Part shown: piece by piece, positions 42,753 to 50,853 of the stretch
Position numbering within the stretch: position 1 is the stretch's first letter
How the letters are laid out: each line of letters starts with the position of its first letter
From: Bacteroidota bacterium
GTDB taxonomy: Bacteria > Bacteroidota > Bacteroidia > Bacteroidales > F082
NCBI GenBank assembly: GCA_024279935.1
Contig: JAJRQZ010000023.1
Span: forward strand, 1 to 62,510
Direction of reading: 5' to 3'
Length of the DNA: 62,510 bases
The notes under the pieces: generated by a model
What the model was told of the DNA's origin: nothing
The model's database searches: none
The model's input: only the letters and a program-made list of their open reading frames with translations
Position numbers and translations under genes: made by a program

Positions 42753-43643
42753 TTACTTTTTGCCCAGGCCCTGATAATATTTAGCCTTGTCTTTATAATT
42801 CAGCCTATCGTAGGTATTGCCCAATAATTTCGCGTTTTGCTGATCGGGCTCCAGTGTATAAAGTCTCCTGCCATATTTTAAAGCTTGTTTGAACTCAATC
42901 GCAACTTCATCAATAACTTTAAGTAAATGAGAGTATTGCTTGCGAGTTTTTTTCTTCTTATAGATATTCATTTCTTTTTGGTAGCGTTTTTCCGCTTTCC
43001 AGAAGTAGTGGTTGGCAAGCCATTTGTTCGCCGCGATATTATCAGGGTCGGTTGATAAAATAGTTTTTGCCCTTGAAACTGCCTCGGTGTTCATTCCCAA
43101 TCCCGAATAAACTTTTATCAACAGCTCTTGAGCCTCTATTCCCGATTGGGACTCTGAGTTCAATTTGTTCCAAAATTCCAATGCTTTATCGTATGACTCT
43201 ATTTTGCCGTAAAGTTTAAAAAGCCTGGTCTCAACATATTCAATGTCTTGTCCTTCGGGATATTTTTTAGCATAAGCTTCAAGGTTTTCGAGCTCTAGCG
43301 AAAGATTGTCTTTTTCTTTATAAAGTTCTGAGAGCAAAAGATATGTTTTTGCCGTGCTGAGCTCTCCCCATGCTGCTTGTTTGAGATATTGTTCCGCTAT
43401 TTCTGCCCGGCCAAGTTTCATTGCAGCCATACCGGCTTCGGTATAAACCGGGCATTGTTTTTCTTCCGACTTCTTCTTATACGATACTATAATTTGTTCC
43501 CAAAGGCTTAAAGCCTTGGCGTAATCTCCTGAGTTATATGCCGCCCGGGCTGTTTGTCTTGTTTGTGTCAACGATTTTCCGCTATCGCAGGAAAACGCTA
43601 TAAAAAGGAATAAAACCAATATTGGCAAAAGAGACTTCTTCAT
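42753..43643 (-). CDS. TPR-repeat lipoprotein
   Basis: A 296-residue lipoprotein with lipobox IAFSC (Cys19). The mature part holds several tetratricopeptide-like units: ARAAYNSGDYAKALSLWEQII (~33-53), EAGMAAMKLGRAEIAEQYLKQAA (~70-92), SYDKALEFWNKLN (~153-165) and GMNTEAVSRAKTILSTDPDNIAANKWLANHYFWKAEKRY (~187-225). Such proteins scaffold protein complexes at the inner leaflet of the outer membrane; no partner is evident. The 299-bp region upstream (43644-43942) holds no recognisable gene. Confidence 0.85.
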   Translation of the reverse strand: MKKSLLPILVLFLFIAFSCDSGKSLTQTRQTARAAYNSGDYAKALSLWEQIIVSYKKKSEEKQCPVYTEAGMAAMKLGRAEIAEQYLKQAAWGELSTAKTYLLLSELYKEKDNLSLELENLEAYAKKYPEGQDIEYVETRLFKLYGKIESYDKALEFWNKLNSESQSGIEAQELLIKVYSGLGMNTEAVSRAKTILSTDPDNIAANKWLANHYFWKAEKRYQKEMNIYKKKKTRKQYSHLLKVIDEVAIEFKQALKYGRRLYTLEPDQQNAKLLGNTYDRLNYKDKAKYYQGLGKK

Positions 43644-43916
43644 TTTAAATAATTTTTTTGAGCGCGCTAAAGTAAAGTATAATTTGTAATGACAGCATGA
43701 TAATTAATGTAGAATCCTTTTTCGAGGGGTTCTCTCCGGTTGCATCTTTTTCCCGAAAATTGTTTTAAAAAGAAAGGATTATATTGAAATACGTTTAATA
43801 TCGCAGATCGTGCAAGGACATAATCAAATTTTCGTATGCTCACGGAGAAAGCAGGGATTTGTTGGACGGGGATTTAGTAATTTCAACAAAAAATATTAAC
43901 AAATCATTTTAATGGT

Positions 43917-43924
43917 TATTTTTG
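43917..43924 (+). promoter_or_regulatory. Promoter -7 element for the DUF5606-pyrK-pyrD operon
   Basis: TATTTTTG, 19 bp before the ATG at 43943. An in-frame TTG at 43922 falls inside this element, which excludes it as the start. Confidence 0.55.
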
Positions 43925-43942
43925 CTAAAATTAATTTTGAAT

Positions 43943-44401
43943 ATGGATTTAAGCAAAATATTATCAATTTCAGGTAAGCCGGGATTGTTTAAAATGGTTG
44001 GAGAATCGAAGAACAGCATAGTTGTGGAGTCGTTGTCCGATGGAAAGCGTATTCCTGCTTTTTCGCACGAACGTATAAGCTCATTAAAAGAAATAAGCAT
44101 TTATACTGATAACGAAGACATGCCTTTGGAGGATATTTTCAAGAATATTTATGAAAAGTATGATGCCAAGGCAGTTGAGAACCCTAAAAAGATGAGTTCC
44201 GATAAGCTGAAATCGCTTTTTGCGGAAGTCGTTCCGGAATATGACAAAGATGCCGTTTATGCCTCTGACATGAAGAAGGTAATTAGTTGGTATAATCAGC
44301 TTTTGGAACACGACATACTTGATTTTAGTGAGGAGGAAAATGTTGAATCGGATGGGGAGACCGAAGAACCGCAAGAAGCAACAGAAGAAAACGATTCTTG
44401 A
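43943..44401 (+). CDS. DUF5606-like cytosolic protein
   Basis: 152 residues starting MDLSKILSISGKPGLFKMV. The conserved opening (SGKPGLFKMVGESKNSIVVESL...GKRIPAFSHERISSLKEISIYT) is the DUF5606 hallmark: a small Sm-like or SH3-like N-domain, then a helical middle (YASDMKKVISWYNQLLEH) and an acidic, probably disordered tail (EEENVESDGETEEPQEATEE). The family is widespread in Bacteroidota with no known function. Its stop overlaps a TTG just before pyrK, so translation is probably coupled. Confidence 0.8.
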   Translation: MDLSKILSISGKPGLFKMVGESKNSIVVESLSDGKRIPAFSHERISSLKEISIYTDNEDMPLEDIFKNIYEKYDAKAVENPKKMSSDKLKSLFAEVVPEYDKDAVYASDMKKVISWYNQLLEHDILDFSEEENVESDGETEEPQEATEENDS

Positions 44402-44403
44402 AA

Positions 44404-45168
44404 ATGAAAAAGGTTCAGGATTTTAAGGTGCTGGGATACAGGTGGTTGAATAAGGATAATTATATCCTTACGCTCATAGGCGATGAAGATATCCCAAGGA
44501 TTAGACCCGGTAATTTTGCCGAGATCAAGGTGCCCGACAGCCCTGATGTTTTTCTAAGAAGGCCTATCTCCGTTCTCGACGCGGATTATGAAAAAAAAAC
44601 CATTAGCTTTTATATAAAGGCTGTTGGAAAAGGAACAATTAAATTAGGTCAATTAGTAATGGGGCAGACCGTAAACATTGTTTATCCCCTTGGTAATCAC
44701 TTTGCTGTTGGCCAACAAAAAAAAGTTCTGATTGTTGGTGGCGGTTCCGGAATAGCACCTTTCATAAGTTTAGGCCGTGAGCTGAAATCCAGGAATATTG
44801 ATACTACCTTTTTAATTGGCGCCCGCACAAGGAAAGATATTTTTTTAACTGACGAATTTGCGGGATTTGGCAGAATCGAGCTAACTACTGAAGATGGCAG
44901 CATGGGTGAGAAAGGCCTGGTTACCGATCATGAGATTTTTTCGCGCACCTTCGACTTCGATAAAGTTTATACCTGTGGCCCCGACCCGATGATGAAAGCA
45001 GTTGCTAAAATTGCGGAGGCAAAAGGTGTTGATTGCGAGGCATCGCTCGAAAACATGATGGCATGCGGAATCGGTGCATGCTTATGTTGTGTAACACCAT
45101 CGAAGCAAGGCAACAAGCTAGTTTGCGCCGAGGGGCCTGTTTTTAACACAAAGGATCTTTTATGGTAG
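44404..45168 (+). CDS. pyrK: Dihydroorotate dehydrogenase electron-transfer subunit
   Basis: 254 residues from the ATG at 44404 (an in-frame TTG at 44398 overlaps the previous stop). FAD-binding domain: [25 protein letters not shown] with RRP, then KAVGKGT. NAD-binding: [24 protein letters not shown]. The C-terminal [2Fe-2S] cluster site [10 protein letters not shown] plus a downstream Cys (LVCAEGPVF) fits the PyrK C-x4-C-x2-C spacing. It passes electrons from class 1B PyrD to NAD+. Its stop overlaps the pyrD start by 7 bp, as usual for this pair. Confidence 0.95.
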   Translation: MKKVQDFKVLGYRWLNKDNYILTLIGDEDIPRIRPGNFAEIKVPDSPDVFLRRPISVLDADYEKKTISFYIKAVGKGTIKLGQLVMGQTVNIVYPLGNHFAVGQQKKVLIVGGGSGIAPFISLGRELKSRNIDTTFLIGARTRKDIFLTDEFAGFGRIELTTEDGSMGEKGLVTDHEIFSRTFDFDKVYTCGPDPMMKAVAKIAEAKGVDCEASLENMMACGIGACLCCVTPSKQGNKLVCAEGPVFNTKDLLW

Positions 45169-46073
45169 ATTTAAAAGTTGATATAGGAGGCCTGGAATTA
45201 AAGAATCCGGTAACGACAGCCTCGGGAACTTTTGGTTTCGGGGAAGAATTTACTGATTTTGTCGATCTTGACCTGCTTGGAGGTGTTTTTGTAAAAGGAT
45301 TAACACTAAAACACCGGGAAGGGAACGATTACCCGCGCATGGCCGAAACCGCCTCTGGTATGTTAAACGTGGTGGGCCTTCAAAACAAAGGGATCGACTA
45401 TTTCATCCATGATATTTATCCAAGGATTTAAACATTCGACACCGAAATATTTCCCAATATCAATGGCTCCGTGGTGGAGGATTATATTAAGGTAGCTGAA
45501 AAAGTTAACGATATAGATGGGATTAATGCCCTCGAGCTGAATATTTCTTGTCCTAACGTAAAAGAAGGAGGCATGGCGTTTGGCGTTAGCTGTCCTTCTG
45601 CGGTGGCTGTTACCGAGGCTGTCAGGAATGTCTTTGACGGAGTGCTCATAGTAAAGTTGTCGCCTAATGTTACTGATATTACCGAAATAGCCAAGGGCGT
45701 AGAGGGCGCCGGCGCCGATGCCGTTTCATTGGTAAATACTTTTCTGGGCATGGCCGTTGACGCCCAAAACCGCAAACCTGTTTTATCAACGATAACCGGA
45801 GGGCTCTCAGGCCCTGCGATAAAACCCATAGCCCTTCGAATGGTATGGCAGGTTTATAATGCGGTAAAAATTCCTGTTCTTGGAATTGGAGGAATTGTGA
45901 ATGCAACCGATGCCATCGAATTTATGCTCGCCGGATCGACCGCCATTCAGATAGGAACCGCTAATTTTATCGACCCCCAGGTTTCAATGAAAGTAATTGA
46001 TGGGATACAGGATTATTGTCATGAAAACAATATTTCGGCAGTTAGCGACCTGGTCGGCGCCTTGGAGGTATAA
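45162..46073 (+). pseudogene. pyrD: Dihydroorotate dehydrogenase class 1B, interrupted by in-frame TAA
   Basis: A 303-codon class 1B PyrD. The FMN-site N-terminus ([16 protein letters not shown]), catalytic-Cys loop ([11 protein letters not shown]), and [10 protein letters not shown] and [14 protein letters not shown] phosphate-binding parts are all present and in one frame. Codon 90 (45429-45431) is TAA, between IYPRI and [18 protein letters not shown]. Family members have a charged residue, typically Lys, here, so a single AAA-to-TAA change explains it. Everything downstream is intact, with no other lesion. Either a very recent nonsense mutation, a sequencing error, or readthrough. PyrD is needed for pyrimidine synthesis unless another copy exists. 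Confidence 0.88.
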
Positions 46074-46154
46074 GCCCGTGTGAGTTGTTTTGTGCTTCCC
46101 GACAGCTCGATCCGTTCTGCCAATGGCTTTGAAAAACACAATTCGGCATAAGTT

Positions 46155-46316
46155 AAGACCGTTGCAATACCAAGTTATTTTAATGAATTAAGACAATCTT
46201 TTATTCACTTTCTTCGTTGTCGTATTATTAAAGTCCTCACAGACAACAGTCTGCTGTGGGTTTAAAAATACTGCCGCCTCGAATTTGAACAAAATATTGT
46301 CTTCTGCAACGGTCTT
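46155..46316. mobile_element. MITE copy B (162 bp)
   Basis: Same family as copy A at 37425-37585: identical outer repeats (AAGACCG...CGGTCTT), one extra base near the left end and about a dozen substitutions. Flanked by a 5-bp direct repeat AAGTT (46150-46154 and 46317-46321), the target-site duplication. Inserted in the 362-bp space between pyrD and the superoxide reductase gene. Apart from the promoter at 46409 nothing else is recognised in that space. Confidence 0.88.
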
Positions 46317-46408
46317 AAGTTGCAGCTATGATTCCTAAGTCCGAACACAAACTTGTCTTTTCCGTTGGCAACAGCTAAAGCCATTTTAAACTGCTTTATT
46401 TTTTTGTA

Positions 46409-46416
46409 TAAGTTTG
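46409..46416 (+). promoter_or_regulatory. Promoter -7 element for the superoxide reductase operon
   Basis: TAAGTTTG fits TAnnTTTG, 19 bp before the ATG at 46436. Confidence 0.55.
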
Positions 46417-46435
46417 TTGACTAAAAAAGACAGAT

Positions 46436-46846
46436 ATGACGAATAGAAGGAATTTTTTAAAAACCACTTTGGTTGTTGCCGGGGGGATGGCGGTTTCAAG
46501 TACTGCTTTTGCGGCTGAAAAGTCAACCACCGGGACCAAGGGTTTGATTTACTCGAAGGAAAATGCGGGCATCTGGGCTGAAAAAGTTGGCAGCCATGCC
46601 CCGAAAGTGGAAGTTAATGGTAATAAAATAACCCTCACTACCGAACATGGGATGTCCGAAAGGCATTATATCGTAAGGCATACCTTAGTAACTGCAGAAG
46701 GTGAAGTAATAGGTGACGAAACTTTTTACCCTGAAGATCCAAAGGCTGTCTCTACCTATGAAGTGGCTGTGGGGATCAAAGGCAAATATTTTGCGACCAG
46801 TTTTTGTAACAAGCACGATTTCTGGGTAACGGAGTTTGAAATATAG
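46436..46846 (+). CDS. Superoxide reductase (neelaredoxin-type), Tat-exported
   Basis: 136 residues. The N-terminus carries a twin-arginine signal (RRNFLK then a hydrophobic run ending SSTAFAAEK), so the folded iron protein is exported. Iron-site pattern of class II superoxide reductase: His in SHAPKVE, two His in ERHYIVRH, and the Cys-x2-His pair in SFCNKHDFWV. The N-terminal desulforedoxin domain of class I enzymes is absent. It reduces superoxide to peroxide without releasing oxygen, fitting an anaerobe under oxygen stress. The next gene starts 3 bp after the stop. Confidence 0.88.
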   Translation: MTNRRNFLKTTLVVAGGMAVSSTAFAAEKSTTGTKGLIYSKENAGIWAEKVGSHAPKVEVNGNKITLTTEHGMSERHYIVRHTLVTAEGEVIGDETFYPEDPKAVSTYEVAVGIKGKYFATSFCNKHDFWVTEFEI

Positions 46847-46849
46847 CCT

Positions 46850-48205
46850 ATGCTCAGGGCTCTTGAAATATTTTTGTTGATAATGGCTGTTCTGTCGTCG
46901 GGATTTTTTATCTGGGCGGCTTATGTGTCTAAAAACGAGAACGAAGCTTTTGCGTTCCGCAAATTCTTAAATCTGGGAATTCTCATCTTCAGTATTTCAT
47001 TCTTGTTTATTCTAACGCATAACGTATTGTTAATAAGTATTATAGTGATTATTTTTGGAGTTGCCGGCTTAGCGGGGATATTTTTTTTGTTTCCTTTGGA
47101 GAAAAAAGGCGGTTTTGTTCCGCAACGGCCTTCCGGGCAAATTGACGAACGGAAGACTATGTTTTCGCGGCGCGAGCTTTTGCCGGGAACAACTGAATAT
47201 AAGAACTTTTATACAAGCAAGCCCCAATTTAAAAAAACTGACGACGACTTCCGGGCTTTCCCGGGCTTGTTAAATTCCAGGTCAAGTCAGTTCAATGCCT
47301 TTAATTTCGCATCCGCACATGCAAGTTTTGAAACCATAGAGGCACTTTACGATAAGGTTGATGGATCCCTAAGCCCTGAAAAGGTGGAAGTGGACGCTGA
47401 GCAAATAAGCAGATATATCAAGACCTGGGCTAAAAAATTGGGGGCTCTCGATTGTGGTATTGCGCATCTGAAGGATTATCATCTGTACAGTTATGGCGGA
47501 CGCAGGGAAAGACGCGATAAAAAATATATAAGGGAACATGAATTTGCAATTGCGTTTACGGTTGAGATGGATAAGCAAATGGTAGATACCGCACCGAAGG
47601 CCGGTATCGTTATGGAGTCCGGGCAACAATATCTTGACTCGGGAACGATATCGATACAGCTGGCGGCTTTTATCCGCAATCTCGGCTATCAGGCCAGGGC
47701 TCATATCGACGGCAACTACGAAGTTGTTTGTCCCCTGGTGGCTCGCGACGCAGGTTTGGGCGAAATAGGACGGATGGGATTGCTTATGACACCAAAACAC
47801 GGGCCAAGGGTCAGGATAGGTGTTGTTACTGCAAATATCCCGTTAAGCATAGATCGGCCAGGGGACAATTTCTCGGTGATCGACTTTTGCACTATTTGTA
47901 AGAAATGTGCCGATTCCTGCCCGTCGAATGCAATATCTTTTGATGACAGGGAAAATATCGACGGGGTGTTGCGATGGCAGATAAATCAGGAGGCATGTTT
48001 TGCTCTTTGGTGCAAGCTTGGCACCGACTGTGGCCGGTGCATGAGCGTATGCCCGTATTCGCACGAAAATAACGCATTGCATGGTATTGTTAGGACAGGT
48101 ATCAACAATAACTTTATATTCAGGCGGTTAGCCTTGAAAATGGACGATGTTTTTTATGGCAGGAGACCTCTGTCGAAGGAAATACCTGAACAATTGAATA
48201 TATGA
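46850..48205 (+). CDS. Membrane-anchored reductive-dehalogenase-like protein with two [4Fe-4S] sites
   Basis: 451 residues. Three N-terminal transmembrane helices (~4-24, 38-56, 58-82) are followed by a strongly basic linker and a ~330-residue domain resembling reductive dehalogenases and epoxyqueuosine reductase (QueG): FIRNLGYQARAH, then CPLVARDAGLGEIGRMGLLMTPKHGPRVRIG. Two ferredoxin-type motifs follow: CTICKKCADSCP from Cys347 and a second site CFALWCKLGTDCGRCMSVCP. No Tat signal. The positive-inside rule (basic residues in loop 1 and after helix 3) puts the catalytic domain in the cytoplasm. A corrinoid-dependent reduction is the family expectation; the substrate is unknown and QueG-like roles cannot be excluded. 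Overlaps the next gene by 4 bp (ATGA). Confidence 0.75.
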   Translation: MLRALEIFLLIMAVLSSGFFIWAAYVSKNENEAFAFRKFLNLGILIFSISFLFILTHNVLLISIIVIIFGVAGLAGIFFLFPLEKKGGFVPQRPSGQIDERKTMFSRRELLPGTTEYKNFYTSKPQFKKTDDDFRAFPGLLNSRSSQFNAFNFASAHASFETIEALYDKVDGSLSPEKVEVDAEQISRYIKTWAKKLGALDCGIAHLKDYHLYSYGGRRERRDKKYIREHEFAIAFTVEMDKQMVDTAPKAGIVMESGQQYLDSGTISIQLAAFIRNLGYQARAHIDGNYEVVCPLVARDAGLGEIGRMGLLMTPKHGPRVRIGVVTANIPLSIDRPGDNFSVIDFCTICKKCADSCPSNAISFDDRENIDGVLRWQINQEACFALWCKLGTDCGRCMSVCPYSHENNALHGIVRTGINNNFIFRRLALKMDDVFYGRRPLSKEIPEQLNI

Positions 48206-48651
48206 GACTTTTAAGTTTATTGCTTGTTTTTCTTTTTGCATTTGCTTCATGCGATAGCAATAAGATGTCGTTAGCTGACAGACAACAAATAATGAAGGTG
48301 TTGGTTCAGCAGCAAAACGACTGGAATGCCGCGGATATCGATGCCTATATGCAGGGATATTGGAAATCGCCCAAACTAAGGTTTGCTTCAGGCAACAGGG
48401 CAACCTACGGCTGGGAGAATACATTGATGAATTACAAGAAGTCCTATCCCGATAAACAAAGTATGGGCGAATTGTTTTTTACCGAGATAAGCATTGAGAT
48501 ACTCTCGAAGGAAGATGCGCTCGTATTCGGGAGGTGGCAATTGTATAGGGAAACAGATGTGCCGAACGGGCTTTTTACATTGCATTTTCACAAATTTCAT
48601 GATGAGTGGAAAATCATTAGTGATCACACTTCCTCCTCCTCAGGGAACTAA
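48202..48651 (+). CDS. NTF2-like (DUF4440/SnoaL-type) lipoprotein
   Basis: 149 residues, lipobox AFASC (Cys17). The ~125-residue mature domain has the NTF2-like cone-fold pattern: an opening helix QQIMKVLVQQQNDWNAADIDAYMQGYW, a beta-rich core (LRFASG, EISIEILSKEDALVFGRWQLY) and a final HFHKFHDEWKIISDHTS, as in DUF4440 proteins. Those bind small ligands and some are enzymes; no catalytic residues are assigned. Translationally coupled to the dehalogenase-like gene. Its 3' end overlaps murB by 4 bp on the opposite strand. Confidence 0.8.
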   Translation: MRLLSLLLVFLFAFASCDSNKMSLADRQQIMKVLVQQQNDWNAADIDAYMQGYWKSPKLRFASGNRATYGWENTLMNYKKSYPDKQSMGELFFTEISIEILSKEDALVFGRWQLYRETDVPNGLFTLHFHKFHDEWKIISDHTSSSSGN

Positions 48652-49661
48652 ACCACCTGAATTTCTTTTTCAAGTTCAATGTTAAAAGTCTTGAACACGC
48701 TTTCGGCTATTTTTTCCGAAAGGTGTAAGATATCGCTTCCTTTTGCTTTTCCCAGGTTTACCAGGACAAGGGCCTGTTTTTCGTGTACCGCTGCATCGCC
48801 GATTCGTTTCCCTTTCCATCCGCATTGCTCTATCAGCCATCCGGCCGCGACCTTCGATTTTCTCGAATCAATTTTATAAAGCGGCATTTCCGGGTACTTT
48901 TTCCTCAGGTTCTCGGCAACAGATGTCTCAATAATTGGATTTTTAAAAAAACTCCCTCCATTTTTAATAATCTGTGGGTCAGGTAGTTTACTGCTTCTTA
49001 TCTGGTTTACGGCATCTCTTATCATCTTCAGTTTTATTGTTGCCTTGTCTGTTCCGGCAAAAAACTCGCTCAATGCCCTATAGGATAAATTTGGTTTGGC
49101 GATTTTTGAAAGTTTTATGGTAATGCTGCAAACAATAAACCTGCCTTTGTGGCCTGACTTGAAAATGCTGTCGCGATAGCCGAATTTGCAGTCATCTTTA
49201 TCAAAAGTTTTAAACGCCCCTGTTTTGGTGTCGAAAGCTTCAAGGCTGACGAATACATCTTTCAGCTCGGTTCCGTAAGCACCGATGTTTTGAATCGGTG
49301 CTGCGCCTGCTTTGCCTGGTATCATGCTCAGGTTCTCTATTCCCCACCAGTTGTTGTCAACGGCATAGTCAACCAGGCTGCTCCAGTATTCGCCTGATCG
49401 TATTTTTAGGACAACCTGATTATCAGTTTCTTCAACAATCTCTTTACCTCTGATAAGAGGCATTATTGCTAAGCCATCGAAACGTGATAAGAATAAGATG
49501 TTGCTGGCTTCGCCTATGACCAGGAAATCTTGCTTAAAACTTCCTTTCTCATATAATTCTGTCAAATCATTGCAATCGGTAATTTGTGCGCATTGCCTTG
49601 CCAAAACTTCAATGCCGAAAGTGTTGAACGGCTTTAAGCAGAAATCTGATTTTAAATTCAT
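48648..49661 (-). CDS. murB: UDP-N-acetylenolpyruvoylglucosamine reductase
   Basis: A 337-residue type I MurB. FAD-binding: NTFGIEV, IGEASNILF (most family members have GGGSN; here GEASN), NLSMIPGKAGAAPIQNIGAYGTEL. The active-site Tyr of type I enzymes is in FGYRDSIFK, the proton-donor Ser in GGSFFKNP, and the final Glu in HEKQALVLVN. It reduces enolpyruvyl-UDP-GlcNAc to UDP-MurNAc in peptidoglycan synthesis. A TAnnTTTG element ends 5 bp before the ATG, so the mRNA may be leaderless. Divergent from the glycosyltransferase gene. Confidence 0.95.
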   Translation of the reverse strand: MNLKSDFCLKPFNTFGIEVLARQCAQITDCNDLTELYEKGSFKQDFLVIGEASNILFLSRFDGLAIMPLIRGKEIVEETDNQVVLKIRSGEYWSSLVDYAVDNNWWGIENLSMIPGKAGAAPIQNIGAYGTELKDVFVSLEAFDTKTGAFKTFDKDDCKFGYRDSIFKSGHKGRFIVCSITIKLSKIAKPNLSYRALSEFFAGTDKATIKLKMIRDAVNQIRSSKLPDPQIIKNGGSFFKNPIIETSVAENLRKKYPEMPLYKIDSRKSKVAAGWLIEQCGWKGKRIGDAAVHEKQALVLVNLGKAKGSDILHLSEKIAESVFKTFNIELEKEIQVV

Positions 49662-49666
49662 ATCTT

Positions 49667-49674
49667 CAAAAGTA
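49667..49674 (-). promoter_or_regulatory. TAnnTTTG element abutting the murB start
   Basis: Minus-strand TACTTTTG, ending 5 bp before the ATG at 49661. Confidence 0.45.
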
Positions 49675-49743
49675 GTTATTTTAACAATAAACTTACAAAA
49701 CCGAAGTTATAATAAACAGGAATATTTTTACTTTAGTCAACAA

Positions 49744-50835
49744 TTGGGAAAGAAGGTTATCGTATCGGTCATAAACGACTTGGTTACAGATCAAAGGGTG
49801 CATAAGGTTTGCCATAGCCTCACTGATATGGGTTTCGATGTTTTATTGGTTGGGAGGGTTTTGCCCTCCAGCATGAAAATGGGCAGGAGGCCGTATAAAT
49901 GGCATCGCATGCGCTTGATGTTCAGCAAAGGCGCTTTGTTTTATGCCGAATATAACATCCGCTTATTTTTATTCCTTCTTTTTCATAAAACGGACTTGCT
50001 TGTGTCGAACGACCTGGACACTTTATTGCCTAACTTTTTAATTCACAAGATAAAGTCGAAGCCGATTGTTTATGATAGCCATGAATATTTTACTGAAGTC
50101 CCGGAACTTGTCAGCCGGCCGGGCGTTCAAAAAGTTTGGAAGAAGATAGAGTCGTGGATATTCCCTAAGCTGGAAGATGTTTTTACGGTAAATGATTCGA
50201 TTGCCGATATGTTTGAGGGTGATTACGGCCTGCGCCCGAAAGTAGTGAGGAATATTCCTGTAAAAAAGGAAATGCCGGAAATTGCAACCCGGGCTCAGCT
50301 GGGGCTGTCTGAAACAAAAAAAATATTGATATTACAAGGTTCCGGAATAAACATGCATCGCGGTTCCGAAGAAATGCTGGAAGCGATGAAGTTTTTGCAA
50401 GGTGTTGTGCTGTTGATAGTTGGTAGTGGCGACGTCATCGACAAGCTGAAAGAAATGGCAAGTAGCGAGGAATTGACGGATAAGGTTATCTTCAAGGGCA
50501 AACAGCCCTATGATAAGCTTATTCAATATACCGCAGCGGCAGACCTGGGGCTCACCCTCGATAAGAACACCAATCTGAACTATCGCTTCAGCTTGCCGAA
50601 CAAGTTGTTCGATTATATACATGCGGGAGTGCCGGTTATCTCATCGGATTTGCCCGAGATAAGGAAGATAATCGATAAATATGATATAGGCGATTTTATA
50701 CCAAATCACGAGCCGGGGGAAATAGCAAGGAAAATAAATCAAGTTCTTGCAAACCAGGATTTAATTGATAAATGGAAAAAAATATTAGTTTTGCTGCAGA
50801 AAATCTCACCTGGCAAAGCGAAGAAAAGGTTTTAA
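49744..50835 (+). CDS. GT4-like glycosyltransferase
   Basis: 363 residues from a TTG at 49744 (LGKKVIVSVINDLVTDQRVHK). The open frame extends 246 bp further upstream, but that part is antisense to murB and has no protein character. GT-B fold: N-terminal acceptor domain with NDLDTLLPNFL and VYDSHEYFTEV, and a C-terminal donor domain with ILQGSGINMHRGSEEMLEAM, FKGKQPYDKLIQYTAAADLG and NKLFDYIHAGVPVISSDLPEI. It probably builds a surface polysaccharide or glycan. The next glycosyltransferase follows 18 bp later. The start codon is uncertain; no ATG is available. Confidence 0.82.
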   Translation: MGKKVIVSVINDLVTDQRVHKVCHSLTDMGFDVLLVGRVLPSSMKMGRRPYKWHRMRLMFSKGALFYAEYNIRLFLFLLFHKTDLLVSNDLDTLLPNFLIHKIKSKPIVYDSHEYFTEVPELVSRPGVQKVWKKIESWIFPKLEDVFTVNDSIADMFEGDYGLRPKVVRNIPVKKEMPEIATRAQLGLSETKKILILQGSGINMHRGSEEMLEAMKFLQGVVLLIVGSGDVIDKLKEMASSEELTDKVIFKGKQPYDKLIQYTAAADLGLTLDKNTNLNYRFSLPNKLFDYIHAGVPVISSDLPEIRKIIDKYDIGDFIPNHEPGEIARKINQVLANQDLIDKWKKILVLLQKISPGKAKKRF

Positions 50836-50853
50836 AGGAGGTTTATAATAAAT

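Noticed and set aside
43644-43942. Possible gene in the 299-bp gap between the TPR lipoprotein and DUF5606 genes
   Set aside because: Stops in all frames; only the promoter at 43917-43924 is supportable.
45984-46384. Minus-strand frame (MALAVANGKDKFVFG...) that becomes continuous if MITE copy B and one AAGTT are removed
   Set aside because: It runs deep antisense into pyrD and only half lies in free sequence, so an open frame by chance is more likely than a disrupted gene.
49498-49743. N-terminal 82-residue extension of the glycosyltransferase frame
   Set aside because: This part is antisense to murB and has no GT-B character; the GT fold starts at LGKKVIVSV after the TTG at 49744.
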